From contig JARLGF010000157.1 in the NCBI GenBank assembly GCA_031296165.1, positions 1 to 33,614 of the forward strand: DNA of 33,614 nucleotides, in the 5' to 3' direction. Shown here in pieces: positions 7,625 through 14,900 of this stretch (positions within the stretch are counted from its first letter, which is position 1; the number at the start of each line of letters is the position of its first letter). A program made the position numbers and the translations under genes. The notes under the pieces were generated by a model. It was given only the letters and a program-made list of their open reading frames with translations. It was not told where the DNA came from and made no database searches. The stretch comes from Occallatibacter sp. GTDB taxonomy: Bacteria > Acidobacteriota > Terriglobia > Terriglobales > Acidobacteriaceae.

Positions 7625-7708
7625 CTAGCCCAGAGAACACGCCCGCGCGGTGCGGCAGCCCTGACAGCAGCAGCACAGACAGATCGCGGGAGTAGAGAAT
7701 CGGGCCAT
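7625..7708 (-). CDS. Cys-rich leader peptide (candidate attenuation peptide)
   Basis: A 27-codon ORF absent from the ORF track. It begins MARFSTPAICLCCCCQGC and holds seven cysteines, four of them in consecutive codons (TGC TGC TGC TGT). AAAGGA sits 5 nt ahead of the ATG. Ahead of it lies a promoter-like pair, and behind it a U-tailed terminator and then tRNA-Cys on the same strand. Runs of one amino acid in a short ORF before a terminator are the hallmark of ribosome-mediated attenuation (as in trpL and hisL), and Cys-rich upstream ORFs are known to control sulfur genes in some actinobacteria. That this one controls tRNA-Cys is inference. A stand-alone regulatory RNA or a chance ORF remain possible. 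Confidence 0.6.
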   Translation of the reverse strand: MARFSTPAICLCCCCQGCRTARACSLG

Positions 7709-7763
7709 CGAAATCCTTTGCCGGGAAACACGCAAATCACGCTGCGGCTCACCGGATATTCGT

Positions 7764-7792
7764 AGACTAGAGGTAATCCGGAGGCAAGTCAA
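7764..7792 (-). promoter_or_regulatory. Sigma70-type promoter for the leader/tRNA-Cys unit
   Basis: On the minus strand TTGACT (7787-7792) and TAGTCT (7764-7769) are separated by exactly 17 bp. The -35 is near-consensus; the -10 keeps the key T, A and final T. Transcription would begin near 7757, giving a 5' UTR of about 50 nt before the leader ATG. The element overlaps the PhzF ribosome-binding site on the other strand. Confidence 0.5.
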
Positions 7793-7795
7793 GCG

Positions 7796-8734
7796 ATGTT
7801 TGCAATCGATTATTTTGTGGTGGATGTATTCACAGGCACGGCGCTCACGGGCAATCCGCTGGCGGTGGCGATGAACAACCGCGGGCTGACAACGGAGCGG
7901 ATGCAGGCGATTGCGCGCGAGTTCAATTTTTCAGAGACCACGTTTGTGGAACGCAGACCGGCGGCGGTGGAAGAGGCCGAGGGCGTGCGGGTGAGGATTT
8001 TTACAACCCGGGAAGAACTGAACTTTGCCGGGCACCCGACGCTGGGCACCGCGAGCGTTCTGAAGCTGATCGCTCCCGAAGTCTTTGAGGGAGATACGGT
8101 GAGGCTGGCGGAGAATGTGGGGGCGATTCCGGTGCGATTCAGCGGGGATGGGCTTTACGGCGAGATGACGCAGCGGGACCCGGAGTTTGGCGAAGAGCTG
8201 AACCGGGCAGAGGTGGCGCGCCTGACGGGGCTGGCGGAGAGCGATCTGGACCCGGGGTTGCCGCCGCAGATTGTATCCACGGGAACCGCATTTGCGATTG
8301 TTCCGTTGCGTGACGCGGGGATGTTGGCGAGGCTCAGGGTGAAGCAGGAAGAGAGCATGGCGTGGCTGCGGGAGCGCGGAGCGCGGTGGTTCTACGTGCT
8401 GGGGCCCGCATTGGAGCAGGGCGGCGGCGGGGAGCCTGCGTGGCGTGCGCGGATGCAGTTTAATGGCGGCGAGGACCCGGCTACGGGATCGGCGGCCGGT
8501 TGCGCGATTGGCTACCTGGTGCGTCATGGCGCCGTGGCTCCGGGGGTAGGCACACATGTTCGGCAGGGTGTGGAGATAGGCAGGCAGAGCGATCTTTATC
8601 TTTCGGCGCAAATCCACGGTGGGGCAGAGCGCCGGCAAAACGGATTTGGCGAGGAGCAATCTTTGAAGGTGACGGATGTGTGCGTAGGGGGTAGCACCGT
8701 TCTTGTTGCAAAGGGACAGCTTTTCCTGCCGTGA
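7796..8734 (+). CDS. PhzF-family isomerase/epimerase-like protein
   Basis: A 312-residue protein of the PhzF/diaminopimelate-epimerase fold. The N-terminal strand and catalytic region are clear (DYFVVDVFTGTALTGNPLAV; NFSETTFV with the family's acid/base Glu at 47). The middle signature FAGHPTLGTA and the second-half GGEDPATGSAAGCAIGYL are both intact. Characterised members isomerise trans-2,3-dihydro-3-hydroxyanthranilate in phenazine synthesis, but most bacterial copies, including those without phenazine genes nearby, have unknown substrates. No phenazine cluster is present here. GGAGG lies 11 nt ahead of the ATG. The gene diverges from the Cys-leader transcript. Confidence 0.92.
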   Translation: MFAIDYFVVDVFTGTALTGNPLAVAMNNRGLTTERMQAIAREFNFSETTFVERRPAAVEEAEGVRVRIFTTREELNFAGHPTLGTASVLKLIAPEVFEGDTVRLAENVGAIPVRFSGDGLYGEMTQRDPEFGEELNRAEVARLTGLAESDLDPGLPPQIVSTGTAFAIVPLRDAGMLARLRVKQEESMAWLRERGARWFYVLGPALEQGGGGEPAWRARMQFNGGEDPATGSAAGCAIGYLVRHGAVAPGVGTHVRQGVEIGRQSDLYLSAQIHGGAERRQNGFGEEQSLKVTDVCVGGSTVLVAKGQLFLP

Positions 8735-9191
8735 TGCACATGCTTTCAACAGGCAATCATGGATGCAAGTGACGGCAGGAGTAGATGCTAGCGGATTTCC
8801 ACTTGTTTCATGCGGATTTTCAAGCCAGGTTTCGCCTCCCGTTCCCTCTTCCCATGGGCTTCCAAGGCTCGTAGGCTAGCGATTCATTGATGGATTTTAA
8901 CCGGCCTCGTTGCTGGTCTAGCCCCAGGCATCAAAACACCACTTGACCGCGGCCTGTCTGGCCGTCATGGATCGAATGCCCTTGCTCCCTTGTGTGTCCG
9001 CCGTGCCCCCCTCGAGGGCCGAGCGCCGCAAACCAGGCAACGGGTATGCACGATCAACCATGGCGCAGCCAGCTTGTTCCCGGTCACCGGGCACGGAAAT
9101 TCAATACGCCAGCCTGCCATACGAGCGGGCGACGGCGGTGTGTTTTCACAGCGCGGGCAAAAAATTGAACCAAGGAGCGAGTCCCCATATC
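8735..9191. other. 457-nt gap without a supported gene
   Basis: The region between phzF-like and the response regulator contains a long in-frame extension of the regulator ORF (to 8943), but its composition and codon use look non-coding. I see no tRNA, clear terminator or strong promoter. It probably holds the regulator's promoter and 5' UTR. Confidence 0.5.
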
Positions 9192-9614
9192 ATGCGGCCT
9201 AAGAAAGTAATTCTCTGCGTAGACGATAACGAACAAGAGCTTTCCGTACTCAAGTTCATGCTGGAAACCAACGGATACCGGGTGTACTCGGCCTGCACCG
9301 GGCAGGAGGCGATCGGCATCTTTGCCGAGATTCAGGCGGATCTGGTGCTGGCCGACTATGCCATGCCGCAGATGAATGGAGATCAACTGGTGGGCCGGCT
9401 GAAGCAGATTGCCTCGCACGTGCCGATGATTCTGCTGTGCGACCCGCAGAAGATGGGCGGCGAGATCCATGCAGCCGATGCTCTGCTAGCCAAGAAGAAC
9501 TGCTCGTCGCAGGAACTTCTGGAACGCATCAAGGTGATGAGCGCGCGCAAGCGCGGTCCGCGCAAGGGCGCGCAACGGCAGACACCGATGGTGGAGTTGG
9601 CTGTGGCCTCGTAG
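9192..9614 (+). CDS. Stand-alone response regulator receiver protein
   Basis: A 140-residue REC-only protein. Acidic pocket D11-D12, phospho-acceptor D55 (LVLADYAMP) and conserved Lys (K101 in ALLAKKN) are present. The usual switch Thr/Ser after the fourth strand is replaced by Cys (ILLCDPQ), so signalling geometry may be unusual. The C-terminus is a short basic tail with no output domain, so it presumably acts through protein contact. The track starts 83 codons earlier; I use the ATG at 9192 because the REC fold begins immediately after it, although AAGGAG lies about 13 nt away, farther than normal. No kinase gene is adjacent. Confidence 0.85.
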   Translation: MRPKKVILCVDDNEQELSVLKFMLETNGYRVYSACTGQEAIGIFAEIQADLVLADYAMPQMNGDQLVGRLKQIASHVPMILLCDPQKMGGEIHAADALLAKKNCSSQELLERIKVMSARKRGPRKGAQRQTPMVELAVAS

Positions 9615-9617
9615 CAA

Positions 9618-9699
9618 CAGTTTTCAGCGGTCGGTTGTCAGTGGCCGGTCAAGACGAATCCATGACCATCGGGCACGAACAACCGACCGCTGAAAACTG
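9618..9699. repeat. 21-bp perfect inverted repeat with heptamer phasing
   Basis: The arms at 9618-9638 and 9679-9699 are exact reverse complements over 21 bp, around a 40-nt spacer. Each arm follows the heptamer pattern CAGTTTT, CAGCGGT, CGGTTGT, and CAGTGGC continues into the spacer. It lies directly after the response-regulator stop codon and could fold as a long hairpin in RNA. There is no T-run. Confidence 0.85.
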
Positions 9700-9852
9700 G
9701 ATGCGATAGCCATAATACATAGCCCCACTGGAACTCGGGTTCTTTCCCCGGCCACACTTCTCTCTTGACGACTGCGCACGGCAGTGGGCATACTCGCCAT
9801 TTATGTCCAAGCTGGAGCATTTTCCCTACGCTCCGGCGGAAGTTGGCTTTAT

Positions 9853-10860
9853 ATGGATCTGATTGTTCTTCGCATTCTTTTTGTAGCCCTGCTGGCCGGG
9901 GTATGTTATTTCCTTCATCCTTTCGGAGTTCAAACAGGGTGGATGGGTGCGTGCATGGGCGCGGTGGCGGCCGTGGCGGTGATCGTGTTCGAGTTGCGGG
10001 TGCGGGCGCTGAGCCTGCGGCGGCTGATCGGCGCGGTGACCGGCAGCGTGCTGGGCATCTTTGGCGCGGCGCTGTTTTGCCTGGTGCTGCGCAGCGCACC
10101 CCTGCCTGCGGCCAACTCGGCGGCATTGCAGATTTTTGTACTGCTGCTGATGACGTATGTGGGCCTTCTGGTGGGGGCCAGCAAGGGCGATCTGCTGAAC
10201 CCGGCGGCACTGGGTACTGTGTTCAGCAGCGATCGGCCGACGCGGCGCAGCGCCAAGGTTCTGGACACGAGCGTCATCATCGACGGCCGCATTGCCGATA
10301 TTGCCGAGGCCGGTTTTGTGGACGGCATGATGGTGGTGCCGGAGTTTGTGCTGCGGGAACTGCAGACGGTGGCCGACTCAACCGACGGGTCAAAACGGCA
10401 AAGAGGCCGGCGCGGGCTGGACATGCTGCAGCGCATGCAATCGAACGTGAACATCCAGGTGCAGATTGTTCCCGACGACTTTCCGTCGATTCGGGAAGTG
10501 GATCTGAAGCTGCTGGAACTGGCCAAGAAGTGGGAGGCCAAGGTGGTGACCAACGACTTCAACCTGAACAAGGTGGCCCACCTGCACCACGTGGAAGTAC
10601 TGAACATCAACGACCTGGCCAACGCGCTGAAGCCCGTGGTGCTGCCCGGCGAGAAGATGACGGTGCTGATCTTGAAAGAGGGCAAAGAGTTCAACCAGGG
10701 CGTGGGCTACCTGGACGACGGGACCATGGTGGTGGTGGACCATGCGCGCAAGCTGATTGGCAGGGCGGTGGAGATTTCAGTGACCAGCGTGCTGCAAACC
10801 GCCAGCGGGAAGATGATTTTCGGCAAGCTGGACGAGAACGGGAAGAACGGCGAGTCGTAG
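9853..10860 (+). CDS. Membrane PIN-TRAM domain protein (YacL type)
   Basis: A 335-residue protein with four N-terminal transmembrane helices (about 5-115), then a PIN nuclease-like domain starting KVLDTSVIIDGRIADI and including VTNDFNLNKVA. A C-terminal TRAM domain follows (GEKMTVLILKEGKEFNQGVGYLDDGTMVVV). PIN aspartates are visible at D-T-S, D-G-R and N-D-F. This architecture matches the Bacillus YacL family; such proteins may cleave or bind RNA at the membrane, but the role is not established. I chose the ATG at 9853 because it starts the first membrane helix; the track's GTG at 9784 adds 23 poorly supported residues. It converges on the cysteine-synthase gene. Confidence 0.88.
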   Translation: MDLIVLRILFVALLAGVCYFLHPFGVQTGWMGACMGAVAAVAVIVFELRVRALSLRRLIGAVTGSVLGIFGAALFCLVLRSAPLPAANSAALQIFVLLLMTYVGLLVGASKGDLLNPAALGTVFSSDRPTRRSAKVLDTSVIIDGRIADIAEAGFVDGMMVVPEFVLRELQTVADSTDGSKRQRGRRGLDMLQRMQSNVNIQVQIVPDDFPSIREVDLKLLELAKKWEAKVVTNDFNLNKVAHLHHVEVLNINDLANALKPVVLPGEKMTVLILKEGKEFNQGVGYLDDGTMVVVDHARKLIGRAVEISVTSVLQTASGKMIFGKLDENGKNGES

Positions 10861-10881
10861 CCACCCGCCATCTGCGGTGGG

Positions 10882-10902
10882 GCCAATTGCCTTCGGCATG
10901 GC
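10882..10902. terminator. Possible hairpin between convergent PIN-TRAM and cysM-like genes
   Basis: GCCA-at-TGCC-ttc-GGCA-TGGC forms an 8-bp bulged stem, preceded by a weaker CCACC/GGTGG dyad (10861-10880). No U-run follows on either side, so termination is only suggested by position. Confidence 0.35.
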
Positions 10903-10928
10903 TGCCTGGACGAGAGCGCGGAGAAGTC

Positions 10929-11885
10929 TCAGGATTGCTCCCAGAAACGCTCGGAGAGATATGTGCCGGCCCCGTCGGGCAGAACGGTGACGATGACGGC
11001 GCGGCGGCCGGCGGCGGCTTCTTCACGAGCGATGCCGAGCGAGACGGAGACGGCCGCGGCAGCAGAGATGCCGACCAGCAGGCCTTCCTCGCGAGCCAGG
11101 CGCCGGGCCATGTCGTAAGCGGCTTCGGTTTCCACTTCCACGGTGCGATCGGCGAGATGGGGGTTATAGATGGCAGGCACCAGGGTTGGGCCCTGGTACT
11201 TGAGGCCGACAATGCCGTGCAAAGGCGCATTGGGCAGGAAGCTGATGGCCTGGAGGGCGGGGTTGCACCCCTTGAGAAAGCGGGTGACTCCGGTAAAGGT
11301 TCCGCTGGTTCCGATGCCGGCGACAAAGTGCGTGACCTGGCCGGAGGACTGCTGCCAGATTTCAGGGCCCGTGGTGCGGAAATGCTCCTGCCAGTTGGCG
11401 TCGTTGGAGTACTGGTCGGCGTAGTAGTAGCGATGGGGATCGTTGCCGGCGATTTCGCGGGCGCGGAAGATGGCTCCATCGGGACCCAGGGCAGGATCGG
11501 TCCAGTCCACTTGCGCTCCGTAGGCGTGGAGGATGCGCTTGCGCTCAGGCGAGACGTTGGAGGGCATGGCCAGCAGGACGGGAAAACCGAGCGCCGCGCC
11601 CAACATGGCGAAGGCGAGGCCGGAGTTGCCGGTGGAGGCGTCCAGGAGGGTTTTGCCCTGGGTGAGCAGGCCGCGGGCGCGCGCATCGCGAACGATGGCG
11701 GCGGCGGCCCGGTCCTTGACGCTGCCACCGGGGTTGGCCCACTCGGCCTTGCCTAGGAGGGTGATGCCGGCAAGATCGCGGACGGGCATTTCAAGGCGGA
11801 TGAGCGGCGTGTTGCCGATGCGCTGGGGCAGCGAGGAGCCGGGCATAGAAGAGACGGGAATTGCGGAGTTGCCGGTAATTTTCAT
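10929..11885 (-). CDS. PLP-dependent cysteine synthase family protein (CysM/CysK-like)
   Basis: Fold-type II PLP enzyme expected to make cysteine from an activated serine and a sulfide donor, or a related beta-replacement. Motifs: IGNTPLIRL at 23-31, Schiff-base Lys57 in NPGGSVKDRA, substrate loop DASTGNSGLA, and phosphate-binding GIGTSGTFTG. The TGNSG loop replaces the TSGNTG of CysK, so the donor is uncertain. The track starts at an upstream GTG; I use the ATG at 11885 (318 residues, family-like), but no good ribosome-binding site precedes either. It is divergent from the gene at 11998. It lies about 3.4 kb from tRNA-Cys, but they are not linked in one transcript. Confidence 0.87.
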   Translation of the reverse strand: MKITGNSAIPVSSMPGSSLPQRIGNTPLIRLEMPVRDLAGITLLGKAEWANPGGSVKDRAAAAIVRDARARGLLTQGKTLLDASTGNSGLAFAMLGAALGFPVLLAMPSNVSPERKRILHAYGAQVDWTDPALGPDGAIFRAREIAGNDPHRYYYADQYSNDANWQEHFRTTGPEIWQQSSGQVTHFVAGIGTSGTFTGVTRFLKGCNPALQAISFLPNAPLHGIVGLKYQGPTLVPAIYNPHLADRTVEVETEAAYDMARRLAREEGLLVGISAAAAVSVSLGIAREEAAAGRRAVIVTVLPDGAGTYLSERFWEQS

Positions 11886-11997
11886 AGGAGATTTCTGTTG
11901 GGGCGAATTGCCGCCGGGGCTCGGCATATGCGAGATTCTACATAGCGAGAATTCCACCGAACCCTACTTAGATTATCCTCGCAGACTGGAAGCGACC

Positions 11998-12447
11998 GTG
12001 AGCCGAAAATCCCGCAATCCGAACTTCGATCAGACAGTGGAGACGCTGCGCGCCCATTCGTTCGATATAACGCCGTATGCCGGGGTTGCCGGCGGAGTGC
12101 TGGTGAGCAAGTATGGGGCGGCGGCGGTGCTTGTGGCTGTGGCGGATGCGCCGGCGGCGCTGGCGGAGCGTCCAGGCGCGCTGGTGAAGGGGGAAGTGGC
12201 GCGTCTTGTGGACCGGGGCTATCAGAAATTCCTTAAAACTTCCCAATACGAGTTGCCCGCAACGGCCAGCCAGTTGCACTCAATTCACGAGTTCGGCGAG
12301 GAGTTGAAGCAACTGACCGGCGCCACCAGCCTGTACAACGAGTCGCTGGGCACGACCAGCGACCTGTATGCGTACGACCGGCTGAAGGGCCGTGAGGCGG
12401 CAGGACCAACTGCCGTGCGCCCCTGGGATACTGCTGCGGGGCACTGA
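11998..12447 (+). CDS. Hypothetical protein upstream of the PilZ gene
   Basis: A 149-residue protein I do not recognise. It starts at GTG 11998, with GGAAG 5 nt ahead; the track runs the frame back to 11533 across the opposite-strand cysteine synthase gene, which is an artefact. The N-terminal half has alternating strands (ITPYAGVAGGVLVSKYGAAAVLVAVADAP), then a helical segment (GEVARLVDRGYQKFLKTSQYELPAT) and a second helix with Leu/Glu periodicity. No signal peptide or membrane segment is visible. The tandem PilZ gene begins 30 nt downstream, so the two likely share an operon. Confidence 0.72.
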   Translation: MSRKSRNPNFDQTVETLRAHSFDITPYAGVAGGVLVSKYGAAAVLVAVADAPAALAERPGALVKGEVARLVDRGYQKFLKTSQYELPATASQLHSIHEFGEELKQLTGATSLYNESLGTTSDLYAYDRLKGREAAGPTAVRPWDTAAGH

Positions 12448-12477
12448 CAGGGCTGAAATCACATCGGCGGGCAGGGC

Positions 12478-13353
12478 ATGGAAGCGGAAGAAAGGGCGGA
12501 AGGCACGGCGACGCAGTACCCGGAGCGCCGGCGCGGCTGCCGTTATGCCGTGGATGAAGCTTCAGTGGTTCTGCTGGTGAGCCACGGCCTTCCGATGGAA
12601 TGCCGCATTCTGGATCTGAGCCTGGAAGGGTGCAGGATGCGCACCGGGGACAGGTTTCACGGCGGCATCGGGGTTCGCGTCGAGGTGGCCTTCAAGGTGA
12701 ACGGAATTGCTTTCCGGTTCAGCGGGGTAATCAGGTGGACGGATGGACGGCACCTGGCAGGAATTCACTTTGTGGATGTGGCCATGCGGCGCCGGGAGGC
12801 GCTGGTGGAGGTGCTGGACGAGGTGGAGGCAGCGAATGCCGCAAAGGCCGCAAGGGAGGCGGCAGATAGGCTAGCGGCGGAACAGCAAGCCGAAGCCCAG
12901 GCGCAGCAGGCGCGGGAAGCGGTGGAACGGCAGGCGAGTGAGCAAGCCGGAATCCCGGGAGCCGTGGAGCCAGCCAAGCCTGCCAGCCGCGAACGGCGAG
13001 CGCAGTCCCGTCACGGGGTGGATACCTCGGCGGTGATTTATTTGATCAAGATTGGGTCGAGGCTGAGCGGGCGCATTCTGGACCTGAGCGTGAGCGGGTG
13101 CCGGATTTGCACGGACGAGCGATTTCCGGTGGGGATTTATACGCGGGTGGAGACGGAGTTTCGCCTGGAAGGGCTGCCGTTCCGGCTGGGCGGGGTGATT
13201 CAGGCTGTTCACGACCGGGACCGGCACATGGTGGGCATCCGGTTTCTGGATATGAGCGAACGCAAGCGGGATCAGGTGGAGCAGTTGATCGGGGAGATCG
13301 AGGAGTTGCGCGCGCGGAAGGAATTGGCGCAGGCCAAGCCGCTGGGCGAATGA
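12478..13353 (+). CDS. Tandem PilZ-domain protein
   Basis: A 291-residue protein with two PilZ domains, the receptor module for cyclic di-GMP. The first has the RxxxR site at R18-R22 (RRGCR) and D46-L-S-L-E-G. The second, from about residue 170, has RAQSR and D-L-S-V-S-G. Both binding motifs are therefore intact. They are joined by a charged Ala/Glu/Gln helix (about 108-165) that is probably coiled-coil. No membrane segment or output domain is present, so it likely changes shape on ligand binding and acts through partners. It follows the unknown 149-residue gene by 30 nt. Confidence 0.9.
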   Translation: MEAEERAEGTATQYPERRRGCRYAVDEASVVLLVSHGLPMECRILDLSLEGCRMRTGDRFHGGIGVRVEVAFKVNGIAFRFSGVIRWTDGRHLAGIHFVDVAMRRREALVEVLDEVEAANAAKAAREAADRLAAEQQAEAQAQQAREAVERQASEQAGIPGAVEPAKPASRERRAQSRHGVDTSAVIYLIKIGSRLSGRILDLSVSGCRICTDERFPVGIYTRVETEFRLEGLPFRLGGVIQAVHDRDRHMVGIRFLDMSERKRDQVEQLIGEIEELRARKELAQAKPLGE

Positions 13354-13421
13354 ACGGCTGAAAAGCCGGAGCGCGAAGCCGCTTGCCCTGGCCCTGGTTT
13401 TCCCCGGCGCTGGTTGTATTT

Positions 13422-13565
13422 TTAGACGCGCCGGCCGGAGATCAGGTTAAAGACCAGGACGACGACCGCAATGACCAGCAGAATGTGGATGAGGCTGCCT
13501 GCGATATGGAAGCTGAAGCCGAGAAGCCACAGAACGACAAGAATTACGAAGATAGTCCAAAGCAT
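13422..13565 (-). CDS. 47-residue membrane protein, Lmo0937/DUF5670-like
   Basis: Too short for the ORF track. The product starts MLWTIFVILVVLWLLGFSF, followed by HIAGSLIHILLVIAVVVLVFNLISGRRV. This gives two hydrophobic helices joined by a glycine turn and a basic C-terminal end, the layout of the lmo0937 small membrane family that is common in soil bacteria and often stress-induced. AGGAG lies 6 nt ahead of the ATG (plus-strand CTCCT at 13572-13576), which strongly supports translation. It is downstream of the SYLF gene on the same strand, with a gap of about 100 nt. Its function is unknown. Confidence 0.82.
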   Translation of the reverse strand: MLWTIFVILVVLWLLGFSFHIAGSLIHILLVIAVVVLVFNLISGRRV

Positions 13566-13669
13566 ACGATTCTCCTGTGCACCGCGGGCGCCCGGAATGG
13601 ATGGTGCTTTCCTGGACGCCCGTGAGCCTTTACAACCGGCGCGTTATAGCCTGGTTGGTTGAAGCAGCC

Positions 13670-14362
13670 CTAATTGGAAGCGACCGCCTGTGCCTTGGCG
13701 CCCCTGACCGCGTTGAGGAACCTGTGTGCTGAAGCTGGAGCATGCACCTCGCCCCCGAGAACGCGATGTATGGAGACTTCATGGCCATAGAAGGCGTCCA
13801 TGGAATCGTCGTCGCGGCGGATAGAGGCTCCGCTCAGCGTGAGTCCGGCAAAGGCGCCTTTGGCACGCGAGTAAGTGAGGATCTCTGTATCCAGTTTCCA
13901 ATCGGTATTGGCGGAAGCGTGGCGTCCAACCGGTCCGGCTGCCGCGGAAGCGTCAGCGCCAAGCTGGAACTTGGAGGATTCCAGGCGCTGCATGCCTGTA
14001 TTGCCCTGGAAGATCATGACCAGATCCACGCCTTCGACGCCGATCTGCAATCCCCAACTGCCGCCGGTAATGGCGAAGAACGCCGGCGAGCTCCAACCCT
14101 TTGCGGTGCGGCAGGTGGCTACGCCTCTGCCATTTTCTGCGCCGAACACTAAGCCGCCCTTGATCATGTGCGGCACAACGGCCACGCACTTGGCGTGCTC
14201 CATTACTTCTTCAGGAATGCCTTTATCGGGCGCGGCCATGACCTCATGCAGCACCGTGGCAGCATTATCCAACCGGTTCTGCGTATCTTCGCGAGTCTCT
14301 GCCCAGGCAGCGGTAGCTACGCCCAGACCGAATAGTGCCACCAACGTCACAAATTTCTTCAT
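13670..14362 (-). CDS. Secreted SYLF-domain (Ysc84-like) lipid-binding protein
   Basis: A 230-residue exported protein. The signal peptide (MKKFVTLVALFGLGVATAAWA) is followed by a helix and then the SYLF/Ysc84 domain: AKCVAVVPHMIKGGLVFGAENGRGVATCR, GWSSPAFFAITGGSWGLQIGVEG and the ending KGAFAGLTLSGASIRRD. SYLF domains bind phosphoinositides or other lipids in eukaryotes; in bacteria the proteins are periplasmic or surface-associated with no fixed role. The start at 14362 has AGGTGA in a good position and begins the signal peptide; the track adds three residues. It is probably transcribed with the small membrane protein downstream. Confidence 0.9.
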   Translation of the reverse strand: MKKFVTLVALFGLGVATAAWAETREDTQNRLDNAATVLHEVMAAPDKGIPEEVMEHAKCVAVVPHMIKGGLVFGAENGRGVATCRTAKGWSSPAFFAITGGSWGLQIGVEGVDLVMIFQGNTGMQRLESSKFQLGADASAAAGPVGRHASANTDWKLDTEILTYSRAKGAFAGLTLSGASIRRDDDSMDAFYGHEVSIHRVLGGEVHAPASAHRFLNAVRGAKAQAVASN

Positions 14363-14900
14363 GCAACTCACCTTTTTCTACCTATGCGCAGCGACACTTA
14401 CTTTCCGCGCACTGAGGCGCATTAGGTAGCTTCACGTTAGCGGCGTTGGGCGGCAGAGTCTGAGCAATTCGGTACAAGGGAAACAGGGAGCGGCGTCAAT
14501 TCATGGGGGAGAAAAGATTTGCCGCGGCGAGCGGATCGGGCGAGTGCGGGCGGCGTGCATCGAGCGGGATTGTCAGAGGCTGTTTCAGCGCTGGCGCTGG
14601 CGAGGCAGGGAGCGGCGAGGATAGTGTTCGCTGAAAATATTTCCGGAAAAGTGAGCAAAATTGAACAGTTTCCCGCCTTCCGAACGTGAAATAAAGAATT
14701 AAAATACCGCTGATTGTGTGCGGTTGGGATGTTGTCGCGAATGGATATTTGAATGAGCAGGTTACGTCTTCCCTTGGGCCCCAATTTCTGGCGCCGATTT
14801 TTTGTCCGATGTTCCAATTGTTTTGTTAGCATGTTGGCGAGCCGTTGCGGTTGTTTCTGCAGCAACCATGCGCAAGCCGCATGGGGAGGAGGTTTCTGCA
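14363..14900. other. 538-nt divergent intergenic region (SYLF / Crp-Fnr)
   Basis: No supportable gene on either strand. A 10-bp perfect palindrome TTTCCGGAAA lies in the middle (about 14640) and could be an operator, but nothing else supports this. An AT-richer stretch (14660-14720) and the T-rich bases near 14795-14830 are likely promoter areas for the two flanking genes. Confidence 0.45.

Noticed and set aside
7564-7752. 62-codon minus-strand ORF over the Cys-leader region.
   Set aside because: It runs through the terminator stem, has no ribosome-binding site, and competes with the better supported 27-codon Cys-rich ORF in another frame.
5406-9699. The CAGT repeats considered as a CRISPR array.
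   Set aside because: The units are 7 nt, lack unique spacers of constant length, and no cas gene is present.
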